DNA from: Diphasiastrum complanatum
Lineage: Eukaryota; Streptophyta; Lycopodiopsida; Lycopodiales; Lycopodiaceae
Direction of reading: 5' to 3'
Assembly (NCBI GenBank): GCA_029204225.1
Contig: CM055098.1
Span: 21,951,367 to 22,015,366, forward strand
DNA length: 64,000 bases
Shown: in pieces, positions 11,751 through 23,951 of the stretch
Numbering within the stretch: position 1 is the first letter of the stretch
How the letters are laid out: every line of letters begins with the position of its first letter
Program-made: the position numbers and the translations under genes
Notes under the pieces: generated by a model
Told to the model about the DNA's origin: nothing
What the model saw: the letters and a program-made list of their open reading frames with translations, nothing else
The model's database searches: none

Positions 11751-13176
11751 CTCTGGCACATCTCTGAGTTCAACATCAACGATAGTAGCGACGCAATCTA
11801 CTGCCATTAATGGGTGTGTCTAGCAGATTGCCTTGTAGGTCGACGAGTATCACTGCGCCATTAGGTCGGATCTCTACTACTCTATACGATCCTTTTCCTT
11901 GAAACTTAAGCTTGTCTTTGTGAGCCTTGGCGTTGTATAACAATGCCAAATCTCCCTTGACAAGATCCTTGGTTTTGATATTGCGATCATGCCAAGCCTT
12001 CTGTCATTGTTTTTCCACAACTAGGGCGTGAAGCGCGAGGATGTGGATTTTGTGAAGTTGAAGAAGGTTTTCCAATCTCCTCTTGGTTGATTCCTCTGTA
12101 CTAAGCCATTCGGCAATGGTGACTCTCAGACTTGGAACAACAAATTCAACAAGCATTACGGTTTCCTGTCCATGGACCATCTGAAATGGAGTTTGTCCAA
12201 TACACACTTTGAATGTGGTTCTAAAAGCCCATAAAGCAGCATGAAGCTTGTGCTCCCAATCCGATCGTGAAGCTTCAACCATCTTCGTGATAATCTCGAA
12301 GAGGATCTTGATTGATGACTCTGTCTATCCGTTACAACATGGGTAATAGAGAGTACTCTTCATGTGGACAACCAAATAAGAGGATAATAGGTGAGTGATA
12401 GTCTCATTTAGGAAATGTGTTTCGCGATCACTCACGAATTCTAATGGGCACCCGAAATGGACTAAAACGTTCTCATACAGGAACTTGGCAATAGAGTTGG
12501 CATCAGCCTTCCTCACCACATTGGCTTCCACCCATTTGGTCAAGTACTTAGTGGCTACAGTCATATATCGAGCTTGCGAGCCACGGGCTACTGGACGAAT
12601 ATGGCTGACATAGTCAAACGACATTTCAGCCAAAATAGGTCGTAACAACATCTTATCTTTTCCCTGGGTTCGGTTGAATCGTTGACACACGTCACACCTC
12701 TTGACCTGATAGTGAATATCTCTGAACATTGTGGGCCACCACATATCGTGTTGCAAGACCTTCCTATTGGTAGCTTCGGCAGTGAAATGTTTTCCTCCTA
12801 TTCCTTTGGCGGCAATGCTCACTACATGAGGCACTTCATGCGGTAGGATACAACGACGTATAATTCCATCATTGCAAATGCGATATAGTTGTTCTACTAT
12901 GAATGTGAATGGGGCAGATTTAATAATCAACCTGCGTCGTTCTATTTTGCTCATCTGAGGGTGAGGTCGTCCCGACATAAGATATTCCACAATATCGACA
13001 ACCCCCTCTACTCTCGGGAACATTTCGGATCCTTGCGAGGTGATCAACCATATAGTATTGTTTCCCTTGCGAACAACGATTTTAAAGTCAAACTCTTGAA
13101 GAAGCAGCAGCCATCGAGTGATACGTCCAGTTGTACAAGGTCTATTTACCATATATAGTAGGGCTTGGTGATCCAC
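11750..13176 (-). pseudogene. Ty3/gypsy integrase and RNase H end (element A)
   Basis: From right to left on the minus strand: RNase H end (MDHQALLYMVNRPCTTGRIT, LLLLQEFDFKIVVRKGN), then the integrase zinc region (CILPHEVPHVV, GGKHFTAEATNRKVLQHDMW, CDVCQRFNRTQGKD). The integrase core follows with SFDYVSHIRPVAR, TKYLTKWVEANVVRK, HFGCPLEFVSDRETHFLNET and YYPCCNG. The C-terminal segment 12282-12004 has HAALWAFRTTFKV. The last part (about 11990-11760) is NGSRLRRYYR. Several stops and frame changes separate these. The same order occurs in element B on the opposite strand. Confidence 0.9.
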
Positions 13177-13357
13177 GAAGAAGACAAAGGGGTTAGCTAG
13201 CAGGTAATAACAAAAATTTCTTCACACTGTATACCATGGCTAGCGCTTCACGCTCAGTACTAGTATAGTTCACCTCCATAGGAATCAACTGCCTACTCGT
13301 GAAGTAGATCGGATAATCCTTCTCCCTTGGTTGGGCCAAACAATCCCTATTGCATAA

Positions 13358-14175
13358 TTAGAGGCATCTATGTGGACATGAAATTCTATGGTCCAGATAG
13401 AAGGTCGAAGGATTGGTGCTGTAACTAAGGCCTTCTTGAGTTTGTGAAAAGTCAGTGGCTTCAGTTGTCCATTCTAGTTGGATAGTCATCTGATAGATTA
13501 AACGGGCCAGCTTAGCAAAGTTCAAGACAAACCTCCGACAATAATTGCAATGCCCCATAAAGATGTACACTTCACGTACACTTCCAGGTTCAAGCAATGC
13601 AAGTATTATGCAGATCTTGTCGATGTCAATGGCGATACCAAACCTTGAAACCACATGGCCTAGCACTACGTCATGCTCTTTCGATTCTGGCACTTGTTCT
13701 TCAAGTTCACGATGTGCTTTTGGTAACATGATAATCATATCATCCAGAGTATAACGTTTTAAATGCTCTGGCATATCATGTTGGACTTCCTCTGATTGTT
13801 CTTTGTCAAAAGGATTAGCCATGGATCTTTGCTTAGCTTTCTTGGCAGGAATCGATCGTAGAGGCGATGACTTCTTGGACAGTGATGTCTCACGAGAATT
13901 TTGAATTCAAGAATCATCCTTGACTTTCCCTTTGTCTTTATCCAATAAGAGTGGCACAATCTTGGAATCAACCTTTTGAGGTCCCATGTCGGGACCGTAT
14001 TATAATGTTGCTTAGCTTGTTTCTTCGTCATTGATCCGGTGATCTTGTCTTCCTTTAATATAATTGCTTTGGGCAGTTTTATTGTTGGTTCATCGGGAAT
14101 ATCACGTACTCCAAATCTGGTAGGATCCATGTGATTTAGAACCTGCTCAATCAGTAAGTTCTGCAGTGTCATCAT
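13358..14175 (-). pseudogene. Ty3/gypsy RT with internal deletion (element A)
   Basis: Reading from 13822: a PR-RT linker (KRYTLDDMIIMLPKAHRELEE) joins directly to VVLGHVVSRFGIAIDIDKI and YIFMGHCNYCRRFVLNFAKL, the segment after the RT palm. Compared with element B, the RT fingers and palm, including the catalytic Asp pair, are deleted. Upstream, 14175-13759 holds the linker with HMDPTRFGVRDIP, matching HMDSRRYGVQRIP in B. Without the catalytic residues this copy cannot encode an active RT. Confidence 0.85.
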
Positions 14176-14385
14176 AAGTCAAGGCGTGACTCATATGAAT
14201 AAGTTCATTTCAATTGGATATGGTATGGGTTCCGTTGATATCCAAGCTACATTCAGCACATTAAAAAGAAAGGTGATCGGTGTATACAAAGTTTGATCCA
14301 ATAATGAAATCTCGCTCAAGTCGGACTGATTATCTTGTTGACACATATATCCTACTGTACAATCAATTATTGCAAGAGCTTGATT

Positions 14386-15077
14386 CTAGTTGACAGTATC
14401 AGTTTGAGAGTCATAATGAACTCCCCAATTTTTGACGGGTCGATCACAGGTATGATCCGTTGTTGACGAATCATCATCCTCTTTCTTGGCAGTCCAAGTT
14501 ATAAGATCCACTTTGACTACACATGCACGATTTTCAAAATTATTTTTTCCGGTACCCCAGTTATAAATTACTTGCGCAACTCGTAACCATGGATGTCCCA
14601 GTAAGGCCTGGTAGACATTTCGTGCGTCAGGTAAGTCCAATATTACAAAAGTAATGACAAACCGTACTCCAACAATTTTGACAGGTATGTCTTCAACCAT
14701 TCCTCGCGGACGAACTATAGTTTGATCAGCTAGCTTAATGGAAAAAGTCGTAGGCTTAATTCTTGTAAGGCCCCATTTTGCACATAGCTTTGTTGAAATC
14801 AAGTTAACTCCCGAACCTCCATTCCATTTATCACAGTTGCTTCTTTAGAAAATTGTCTATGTTGTATCGGCCGAGTGATATTTTTTTGCTCACTTTTCCA
14901 AGCTGTTCCGACATGGAGTACCTCATTAGATTCTTCAAATTCAGCACAAAAAAGTGGTTTTTGATTGGCTTCTAGTTCATTTTGAGTTAGCTTTTGCACT
15001 AGTACTTCTTTTGCATTTGGCACCAACTTCAAGAATTCTCCCAACGTAATATTTATCTTACTAGACAAATTACTCAT
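14386..15077 (-). pseudogene. Ty3/gypsy protease region (element A)
   Basis: Minus-strand readings SSKINITLGEFLKLVPNAKE, FCAEFEESNEVLHVGTAW, then ISTKLCAKWGLTRIKPTTFS and YQALLGHPWLRVAQVIYNWG. Element B has the same blocks (ISIGDFLRLAPQAK, TDFEEANNVLNVGVAW, ISTTLYEKWNLQ, LLGRP). The active-site region lies around the join at about 14800, where the frame changes. Confidence 0.87.
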
Positions 15078-15268
15078 GAGGAGTTCTGTCTACGGCGCTT
15101 CCGGTTTAGGCATCTTAAAGAATTCTTCATGATGATGCAATTGAGCATTCAAATCTGTACATGGATTATCTGGTGGTTGCACTGGTGAAGAACGAACTTC
15201 GGCTGCTGCTCTAGCGGCTTCAAGCTCCTCTTCTTCTTGCAAATGTTTAATTCATTGCCTCATATCCT
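15078..15268 (-). pseudogene. Gag C-terminus of element A, cut by element B
   Basis: Minus-strand translation gives QDMRQ, a stop, IKHLQEEEELEAARAAAE, then HHHEEFFKMPKPEAP, matching element B around 19090-19290. The reading is broken at 15268 exactly where the B LTR starts. Its N-terminal continuation (VTRAQKQKEP ... AEKRRY) is at about 26545-26694 on the plus strand, inverted. The last five bases here (ATCCT) are the target-site duplication of element B. Confidence 0.85.
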
Positions 15269-15718
15269 TGTTGGGCACTTAGTGGGCCCCACCACAGTAC
15301 ACTGTACATGTAGAGCAATAAGTGCGAGGGCACTGGCTTCCTACGTGTATAAGCCCAACCCAATGAGCACGCAATTTGGTTTTGTAGAACTTGTAGAATT
15401 AGGAATAAGTGACTAGGGGCCTGAAACTCTAAAATGACATTAGAGGCCCTAAGTCAAGTTGTTAATAAAAAAGCTAAAAGGGCCCAAAATAGAACTCACA
15501 TGAATCATGTGAGTGCCCTTGTGCTTTCTTAAGGAACCATTAGATTCATTTTGTGTTAGTTTAGGAGGCTTGGATTAGGATCCTTGCCATTGTAATTAAC
15601 CAATAGGAGAAAGGGGCAAGGGCCTTCCCCATCCATAAAAAGGCACCCTTTGTACCATATTTCCATGTTCAATAGGAGGAGGAGATTATGCCCAAATGAG
15701 ATTTGAACATTCTTGCTT

Positions 15719-15794
<76 letters not shown>

Positions 15795-16049
15795 TTTTTG
15801 CATTTTCTATTTGCTTTCCATTTGTTTCTTCTCTCTACATGCATGTTGTTAATGATTTCTAAGAGAGTAGAGAGGATAGGATGTAAGCATCTCCCCCATT
15901 GTAATCTATTCTTCCTTCTCATGCTTGTGGTTAAAGTAGGGTGGATAGTTAGATGTGGTTAGAGTAGGATTTGCAAGCTAACTTTGCAAGGGAAGCATTA
16001 TTCCCTTGGGAACGAATCTATGCATGACAGGTGGACCAAGGCCGCTACA
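15269..16049 (+). mobile_element. 5' LTR of gypsy element B
   Basis: Begins TGTTGGGCAC and ends GCCGCTACA just before the primer-binding site. The first ~180 bases recur at 23772-23951 with about six differences. The rest recurs as the reverse complement at 26695-27243. It is preceded by ATCCT, whose complement AGGAT follows the other LTR end. A long (CT)n tract lies at 15722-15791. A TATA-like CATAAAAAGG occurs near 15635-15645. Confidence 0.92.
15722..15791 (+). repeat. (CT)n tract inside the LTR of element B
   Basis: About 35 CT units. The equivalent tract in the other LTR (26929-26973, as GA) is clearly shorter, so it has changed length since insertion. Confidence 0.97.
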
Positions 16050-16055
16050 ATTTTT

Positions 16056-16073
16056 TGGCGCTGTTGTCGGGGA
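16056..16073 (+). other. Primer-binding site of element B (tRNA-Asp type)
   Basis: TGGCGCTGTTGTCGGGGA lies six bases after the LTR end. It matches, with a couple of changes, the complement of the 3' end of plant tRNA-Asp (TGGCGCCGTTGCCGGGGA), the usual primer of many plant gypsy elements. Confidence 0.88.
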
Positions 16074-17423
16074 ATAGATTAGCATTTTCTTGCTTTTTAG
16101 CTTGCATGCATTCATCTTGTGATTTTTGCTTGTGGAATGGATGCGTGGGGGGTAGTTTAGTGTGGAGTAGAGGTTAGATTTGTTGTTTTTTCATGATTTG
16201 TTGCTTGTATGATCTGTGGAGGGAGATTTAGCGGTGAAAAACATCAGATCCCAGCACCCTATCCCTTCCATAAATCCTAAAATTCAAAAAAATGAGAAAA
16301 AACCATGTACTTTTGACAAACTCTCCAGAAAAGAACCCAAAAACACCTATCAGACCTCATAACTTTCTGATCTGCTCAAACCAACCTTTGCCCACCTGGC
16401 AGTACGTTCTGCCACACCATCAGTACCTACAACTAGTCAGGCGAAGATTATTTCCCAGCCAGTTTGCCAAAATTGCTAAAAAACAACCCAAAAAAATGAA
16501 AAAACCTTTGTAAAAAATGTCCAGAATTTCAAAGTAGCCCAAAACACCCCAGACAACCTTCGCCCAGCTTCATTTTCAGCTTTAGAGCCATCATGGAGGT
16601 CGGTGAAGGTTAATATTGAGTGTACGAGCTCTGGCGAAGGTTCTTGCTCACCAAAAATAGGAATTTGCCATTAGAACCCTCGCCAACTTCAATATCTGCA
16701 AAAGTACTTACTGTAAACCTTTGCCAGTTTGCCAGTACCTACTTTTCCATGTTTTCTAGCTTCAGTGAAGTCGACGAAGGTTAATATTGAGAACAAGTGG
16801 TCAAGCGAATGTTTCTAGTACTCAGAGAGAAATTTAAGTCCCTTGAACCTTCGCCAACCTTCATAAACCTTCGCCAGTATATCATTAATCTTGGTCGAGC
16901 TTAGAATAGTCATAACACATTGTTTTGAAGTATCTGTGAAGTGGGCGAAGGTTAATATTACCTATAACTAGTCCAGCGAACGTTTCAAACTCTCAAAAGT
17001 GCCAAATTGCCTTCTGAAACTTCGCCAGACTATTTTTCGCCATGATAATCTTCGCCAGCCCTCTGATCATCAATCTGTACTTCCCAGCAGCTCGGCGAAG
17101 GTTAGTCTCCATCAGAAGGATAGTGGCGAAGGTTCTCACTCCAAATCGTGTCCATCCGTCCCGACACCATCGAGGCCATCTATCACTCACCATTGTTGCC
17201 AACTGCGCCATTACAACATCCATTTTTTTTGTGTGTGATCAACTCCATTCAAATATATACCACCATACACTCATCTCTCAATAACCATTTCAAATGTCAT
17301 CTTGTAAAATTTATTAGTTATTCGTGTTCCTTTCATCCCTTCCAATCATCAACCATTGATCAGCACCCGAACAAGATCCATTGTTGCCATATACCTTCAC
17401 ATTGTATCAAATCTGCACAGTGA
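16074..17423 (+). other. Untranslated leader of element B with ~171 bp repeats
   Basis: No long ORF. Degenerate tandem units share GCGAAGGTTAATATT. The GAAGG of this word is at 16605, 16776 and 16947, exactly 171 bases apart, with a weaker copy at 17097. Between them the complementary words TTCGCCAG and CTTCGCCA recur, so the leader could fold into hairpins. Its role (packaging, dimerisation or none) is unknown. Confidence 0.75.
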
Positions 17424-19268
17424 ATGAGATTGAGATGTGGTAGAATACTACCTACAGAGAATCCAAAGCTACATCAAGCAACAGCGGAAGAGATCCGACC
17501 AAATCAGCCAAGTCCAATGGATCAAAATATTCCTATGCCAGTGGTACCTCTACAAGCAATCAGAAGATCTCTCAGATTGGAATTGCCCAAATTTGATGGA
17601 TCCTCAGATCCTATCAAATTCTTGCAGATCTATGGGCAAGCATGCGAGATCTATGGTGAAACCACCTCGGCAGAAAAATTGATGCTGGTTCCAATGTCCC
17701 TGATAGGAGCGGCTTTAGATTGGTTTGTCAATCAGACGACACAAGAACGAACAGACTGGGAAGTGGTAAAAGCAGTTTTAATCACTAGATTCAAGCCGCG
17801 AAAGTTTCTTGAAGACCCGTTCCTCTTGCTTAGAAAAATCAAGATGGCAAAAAGAGAAAGGGTCAGAGACTACATTGAACGGATCAAACACCTGAGATCC
17901 GAGTGTAATGCAGAGCTTACTCCTGATCATGCGGTCATTATGTGGTTCCTAGCGGGACTACCTAGAAGCATCAGACGAGAGCTAAAAAGACGGGAGCAAT
18001 ATGCCACATTGCACGAAGCTACGAAAGATGCAATGAGAGAAGAAGATGAAGGATCGGATGATGATTCTACACCAGGAGCTACATCTCTTCATGCTTCAAC
18101 TCCTTCAATTGTATCAACCTCAGTCTCGACAAGCTTGTCCAATGAATCGATGATGGAACAGATCATCAAGTTACACAAGCAACAGATGGAACAGCTCACA
18201 GTCCAATTTGACCAAAAACTTAAGGCTCTTCAAAATACTACAACACCACAACCAGATTCTTATCAGCAGCAGTATCCTCGATGGGACAATGTTTGGTGTC
18301 CCATTTGTATCCAAAATCACACTTCCAACGAGTGTCCAGTACTGAAGCAGAATTTGAAGCTGACGCACAGATATTGTCATATGTGCAATGCGTCCTCGCA
18401 TGACACTGCGTATTGCCCCTACAATCCACGGATCATACAGCAAAAGAGAACTCAATTCTAGACCTCTTATGCTTACCATCAAGGAGCACCTAATGCAGCA
18501 CCAAGGCTTGGACCAGGCCCTCAACAACAAAGAATGGCACTACCAGCACCACCAGGGCCAAATAATCCTCAAGCAGCCCAGGTGAGTCTCACAGCGACAG
18601 AAGCTGAAACATTTTCCCAACAGGAAATGCAACAATGGTCTGGACCTGATGAACCATTCATCGATCCTGCTATTAATGAGTATTATGCCACATACGCTGC
18701 ACAGCCACAACGCCAAGGGGGCAGATTATATGGATGTTATGGATGCGGAGAAGGACATAGGATTGCAGAATGTCCAAACAAAAAAATTTATACGCCCTTC
18801 TGTCGCAAGTGTGGATATGGACATTGCTACAAGAATTGTCCATTGAGAGCCAGCACCAGCGCACCATTGAATTGGATTGCAGTTCAATCAGCAGGCCCAA
18901 GCACAAATCCACACTCAACTATACCAAGGAGACCTCCCTATTGTAACGTTCCAATGTTAGCTGTTACGCGAGCACAAAAGCGCAAGGAGGTAGCTCCATC
19001 ATCACCACACTCTGTATCAGTGCCAGCTGATCAACCTTCAACATCAGGAGGAGCGAGATTATCTTATTCGAATGTGAAGGATGAACAAAGACGATATCGA
19101 AAGATCAAGCATTGGATACAAGAAGCACAAGCAAAGGAAGTTGCACATCAACCGACAGCTCCTCACGACACTGCACCAGAAAGGGATCAACATGCGAACG
19201 CACCGCAAGGTTCACCACACAGATCAGATGTGAACGTGTGACTACACCATCGGGAAGAACCATTCCAT
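17424..19268 (+). pseudogene. Gag of gypsy element B
   Basis: ATG at 17424 opens the frame. Residues about 52-135 form the retrotransposon gag domain (LELPKFDGSSDPIKFLQIYG, LIGAALDWFVNQTTQERTDW, LITRFKPRKF). A cysteine-histidine region follows (CPICIQNHTSNECP, YCHMCNASSHDTAYC) and, further on, a classic CCHC knuckle (CYGCGEGHRIAEC), then FCRKCGYGHCYKNC. The C-terminal part has AVTRAQKRKEV. The frame continues through a TAG at 18459 and a TGA at 19239 without shifting. They look like point mutations rather than programmed recoding, although this is untested. Confidence 0.92.
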
Positions 19269-20666
19269 ATGGCGAAACCTGAAGCTCCAAGGACGGAACT
19301 ATTGACGAGCACCTTATCCAGCAGAATGAATATCTCTATTGGAGATTTCCTTCGACTTGCACCTCAAGCAAAGGGTGTCTTGTCAGATTGGTTGAACATT
19401 GAATCAGACATACCTTCCAAAGAACCATTATTTTGCACCGATTTTGAAGAAGCCAACAATGTTCTGAACGTGGGAGTGGCTTGGGAGAGTGAACAGCACA
19501 ATATAACTCTTCCTATCAAGCACAAACTCTTCAGAGAAGAAGCTGCTGTTGTAGATGGAGGATCGGGTGTCAACCTTATCTCCACTACTTTGTATGAGAA
19601 GTGGAATCTACAAGGCCTAAAAGTTGCCAAGTTCGTCATCAAACTGGCTGATCAATCATGTGTGCGGCCAAAGGGGATTGTAGAAGACATTCTAGTCAAG
19701 ATAGCAGGGGTACAATGTGTCATCACATTTGTGGTGATGGACATTCTTGAAACACCCACTGCCTATCGAGTTTTGTTGGGACGACCTTAGTTACGAATTG
19801 CACAAGTAGTTCATGATTGGGGGACCGGCAAAATCACATTTGAGAACAGAGAGTGGGCAGTAAAGGTGGATCCCCCCACATGGGCGGTGAAGCCTATACC
19901 ACCCAAAGCTGATGACACTTCTTCCACAACGGACCATAGCATTGATCGTCCGAAAGCTTCAATGGGTGTTCAATATGATTCACAAACAGATACCGTGTTG
20001 TGGACGAATGCATTGGCAACTATTGACTGTATGGCTGGGCATACATGTCATCCAGATCCAGATTCAGATTCAGAACCCAGCGAATTACCACAGAGAGGAT
20101 TCACCCTTGACACGCCTATCTCATATGGGGTGAACATGATAAACGTAGCATGGTTGTCACCGGAACCTATTCCGGAACCTGTTGAAGATGATTTAGTTCC
20201 TTGGAAACATGCATTGTCCTATGACGAGGAAGCTGAGCTGACAGATGAGCAGATCCTACACCACATGGATTCTAGGCGTTATGGAGTTCAACGAATACCA
20301 GCTCAACTGCCTCAGAAATCTCAACATGCTAAAGTCTCCAAGATGCCACCACCGAAAGCACCTATACCAAAGAAAAATCAACAAAAACAAAGATACAATC
20401 AGGTGATCAAGTGGAGCGATTTATCCGAAGAGGCTATAATCACAATGGATGAAGACATTCAGAACCATGTGGTGAATGTTAAAGAACCTCAACAGAAGAT
20501 AACGAGCAAAGAAGCAGCAACAACCAACAACAATATACAAGGCAAAAAGAAAGTTGCTGAATCGCATGCTCAAGGTCATCCGACCAAGCTTCGACATCAG
20601 CTTCAGGAATGTCAAAAGCAATGCACAAGATATCACTCACCAATCGTGCTAAGATCAACCTTTTGA
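19269..20666 (+). pseudogene. Protease and PR-RT linker of element B
   Basis: Same frame as gag, so gag and PR were one ORF. ISIGDFLRLAPQAKGVLSDW precedes the protease. The active site is read in EEAAVVDGGSGVNLISTTLY, where VDGGSGVN stands for the usual D-S-G pattern. It then runs to YRVLLGRP, where a TAG at 19788 interrupts and the frame continues as LRIAQVVHDWGTGKITFENR. The rest is a long acidic linker up to a frame change near 20610-20666. Confidence 0.88.
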
Positions 20667-22212
20667 AGGAAGAAACGAGTAAGGCACCAGTCCATGATTT
20701 GCCAGAAAACTTCAAGAGTTATACCTTGGACGACATGGTGATCATGATGCCGAAAGCGCAACGAGAACCTGATGCAAATAAAAAAAAAGAAGAACAAGTC
20801 TACGAGGGACCGGCTTGCACTCAACCGATGAATCTAGCAGAGCCAGGAGATGAAGACAAAATTGTTTATGTGGGAGCACAACTCATGCCCTCACAATTCA
20901 CCCAACTGCAGAAGTTACTGATGGAGTATAAAGACTGTTTTGTGTGGTCTTACAAGTATTTAAAAGGAATTCCATCGTCGGTACTCCAACACACCATACC
21001 TTTGGTCGAAGGAGCAACGCCAAAGGTGAGGCGATATTATCGCTGCAACCCGAACTACACCGAACTAATCAAGCAAGAGTTGCAGAAGTTGCTCGATGCC
21101 GATTTCATTTATGAAATCGAACACACAGAATGGGTTTCACCCATAGTAATTGTTCCCAAGAAGAATGGCAAAATGCAGATTTGTATCAATCTGAAGGCAC
21201 TTAATGCTCTGACATGGAAGGATCACTTTCTCTTACCGTTCACAGAAAGCGTCTTGGATTGAGTAGCTGGAACGGAAGCCTATAGTTTTTTGGATGGCTT
21301 CAGTGGCTACAACCAAGTGAAGATTGCACCGGAGGATCAACACAAGACTGCATTTGCTACTGAATGGGGTACATATGCCTACAAGGTCATGCCATTCGGT
21401 CTTTGTAATGCCCCTAGCTCTTTTCAGCGCATCATGCAAAAGGCATTCAAAGACTATTTACAGAAATTCCTAGAGATCTTCCTCGATGATCTTTGTGTGC
21501 ACGGATTTAATGATGAACACTTATCTCAGTTGGATAGAGTGCTTATACAATGCCGCAAATTTCAAATATCATTGGACCCAGAGAAATGCCAATTTTGGAT
21601 CACACATGGTCTTATCCTGGGCCATATTGTATCTAGACACGGGATCGCCACTGATTTATCTAAGATACGTATTATCATGGAACTTCCACCCCCTATAACG
21701 ATTCGTAGAGTCTATGTATTTATGGGACATGCCAATTACTACCGAATCTTCATTCTATTCTTTGCAGATTTGGCACGTCCTATCTACAAGTTGACAATTG
21801 ATCCACATTGGACGGAGGAAGCCCTACGAGCTTTCCAAAAGCTGAAGGAAGCACTTATATCTGCACCAATCTTACGGCCTCCCAATTGGACAATTGAGTT
21901 TCATGTGCATACTGACACATCAAAGTATGCTATAGGAGCAGTATTGACCCAGCCAGATGAGTACAAGAAAGACTTTCAATATTCGCTTCGCCAGTCGACA
22001 ACTAAACGATGCTGAAATCAACTATTCAACGACTGAGCAAGAAGCCTTGGCAATGATATTTGCAGTCAAGAAGTTTTGCCATTATCTTATGACCACTCAT
22101 TTTTGCATTCTACACTGATCATCAACCTTTGCTCTACCTAGTCAACAAAACTTGCAACACAGGGAGAATCACTAGATGGTTACTCTTGTTGCTCGAGTTT
22201 GATTTTTGAATA
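20609..22212 (+). pseudogene. Reverse transcriptase and RNase H of element B
   Basis: RT fingers: ELIKQELQKLLDADFIYEIE, EWVSPIVIVPKKNGKMQIC, then a TGA at 21260. Palm: SFLDGFSGYNQVKIAPEDQH, KVMPFGLCNAPSSFQRIM and the catalytic box LEIFLDDLCVHG near 21480. After it come LILGHIVSRHGIATDLSKI, VYVFMGHANYYRIF and PILRPPNWTIEFHVHTD (RNase H Asp). The frame shifts near 21990, where RNase H continues as INYSTTEQEALAMIFAVKKF and the DHQPL segment. It is nearly complete but interrupted by a stop and at least two frameshifts. Confidence 0.92.
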
Positions 22213-23596
22213 GTGGTACGCAAAGGCAAGCAACATTATATGGCGGATCATGTATCAAGAATCAAATCGACACAGAAGGATCCCCAGCCTAATGATGAGT
22301 TACCGGATGCTACTTTATTTTATGTGGATGTTGTACCCGATTGGGCCGCAGACATAGTTGAGTATTTGATGAACGGCCAACCAGATCGGTCACTATCCAA
22401 GGCACAACAACATAAACTTGTACTTAAAGCTCGTCCATATCAGCTGATTGCCGGCCAACTATATCAAAGAGGGGCCGATAATATCATTCGTCGTTGTATC
22501 TTGCCCCATGAGACAAGTCAAATCATGTCTCTCTCACATGAAGCAATGGGAGGCGGACACTTCGCAACAGATGTAACAGTACGCAAGATTCTACAATTTG
22601 GTTGTTGGTGGCCAACAATGCACAAGGATACTGAGGTATATATCAAGCAATGTGATGTATGTCAGAGAGTGCGTAGACCAACAAAGGCAAATTATGAGCC
22701 ATTACATAATGTATTGGCTCAAGCACCATTTGAGAAGTGGTGACCTGATTATATCGGCCCTATTCACCCAGCCGCTCGCAGTACCCAAGTCCGATATATT
22801 ATCGTGGCTACAGATTATCTCACAAAGTGGGTTGAAGCCAAAGCAGTGCGCGTAGCAGATGCTAGGTCCACCACGAAGTTCCTTTACGAAAATATCATTG
22901 TACGCTTTGGATGCCCAGTGGAGATAGTTAGCGATCGGAGAACTCACTTTGTCAACAAGACCATCAAGGTGTTATTAGAAGAGTTCTTTGTGATCCATCG
23001 TTTCAGCACGCCTTACTACCCAAGAGGCAATGGCCAAGCCGAATCTATTCTGTGTGGCATTTTGACAAAGACGGTAGAGCAGATCATATTGGGAGCTCAA
23101 GCTACATGTTGCTCTGTGGGCTTTCAGAACTGCATACAAAGACAGCACCGAGCAAACTTCATTCCAACTAGTGTATGGCCAAGATGCAATCATGCCGGTG
23201 GAATTTCTCATTCCATCTCTTCGCATTGCCATAGTGCAACGATTAGATGATACAAGATCGCTCCACCTTCGTCACGAAGCGCTACACAAGTTGTGCAAAA
23301 CACGCTTGTTAGCGGTCCATGCTCTTGCTGCAGAGAAAGCACGTCGCAAGGCCTGGCATGATCGTCGTCTTCACAAGAAAGATCTTCAAAAAGGAGATTT
23401 GGTCCTCATGTACAAGACAACGGCAATAAAAGGAAAGCTGAAGTTCACTAGTGAAGGCCCTTATCGCAACTCCGGCATCTTATCGCAAGGGGCAGTGACT
23501 TTAGAAACAATGGATGGGACACCGTTTGCTACGCCCACCAACGGTAGCCGGTTACGCAAGTATTGGTCGCCACCAGCCTTTCCAAACACTTCTTGA
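22213..23596 (+). pseudogene. Integrase of element B
   Basis: Zinc-binding region: RCILPHETSQIMSLSHEAMG, GGHFATDVTVRKILQFGCWW, QCDVCQRVRRPT. Core: first Asp region GDLIISA/PDYIGPIHP near 22740 (a stop is present), then VATDYLTKWVEAKAVRVADA, RFGCPVEIVSDRRTHFVNKT (second Asp) and FSTPYYPRGNGQAES (Glu). A frameshift near 23200 separates the C-terminal part (VYGQDAIMPVEFLIPSLR, KKDLQKGDLVLMYKT, NGSRLRKYW), which ends at 23596. No chromodomain or envelope-like ORF is seen. Confidence 0.92.
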
Positions 23597-23771
23597 AGAG
23601 CTTAGGATAGGCTCCTCATCATCAAATAAAGCCTCAAGTTTTACGTAAGAAATCTTTATCCACGCTTTTCCTGACGCACTCCATCATCCGCAATAAACGT
23701 GTCAACAGCCTTCTTCCACATCAAGCACAAGCAGGTGTCGTGGGACTATCACCTATGTAGGTGGGAAATAC
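23597..23771 (+). other. 3' untranslated part of element B with polypurine tract
   Basis: Non-coding bases between the integrase stop and the LTR. The purine-rich GTAGGTGGGAAATAC directly precedes the LTR start TGTGGGGCAC. Confidence 0.7.
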
Positions 23772-23951
23772 TGTGGGGCACTTAGTGGGCCCCACCACAG
23801 TACACTGTACATGTAGAGTAATAAGTGCGAGGGCACTGGCTTCCTGCATGTATAAGCCCAATCCAATGAGCACGCAATTTGGTTTTGTAGAACTTGTAGA
23901 ATTAGGAATAAGTGACTAGGGGCCTAAAACTCTAAAATGACATTAGAGGCC
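23772..23951 (+). mobile_element. 3' LTR of element B, first 180 bases
   Basis: Matches 15269-15448 with about six differences and breaks off after TTAGAGGCC. The next LTR bases are not here; they occur inverted at 26695-27243. So the LTR is cut by a rearrangement and not simply truncated. Confidence 0.95.

Noticed and set aside
16074-17423. CRISPR-like regularly spaced repeats
   Set aside because: The 171 bp periodicity is degenerate and lies in a plant retrotransposon leader. There is no short identical repeat with unique spacers.
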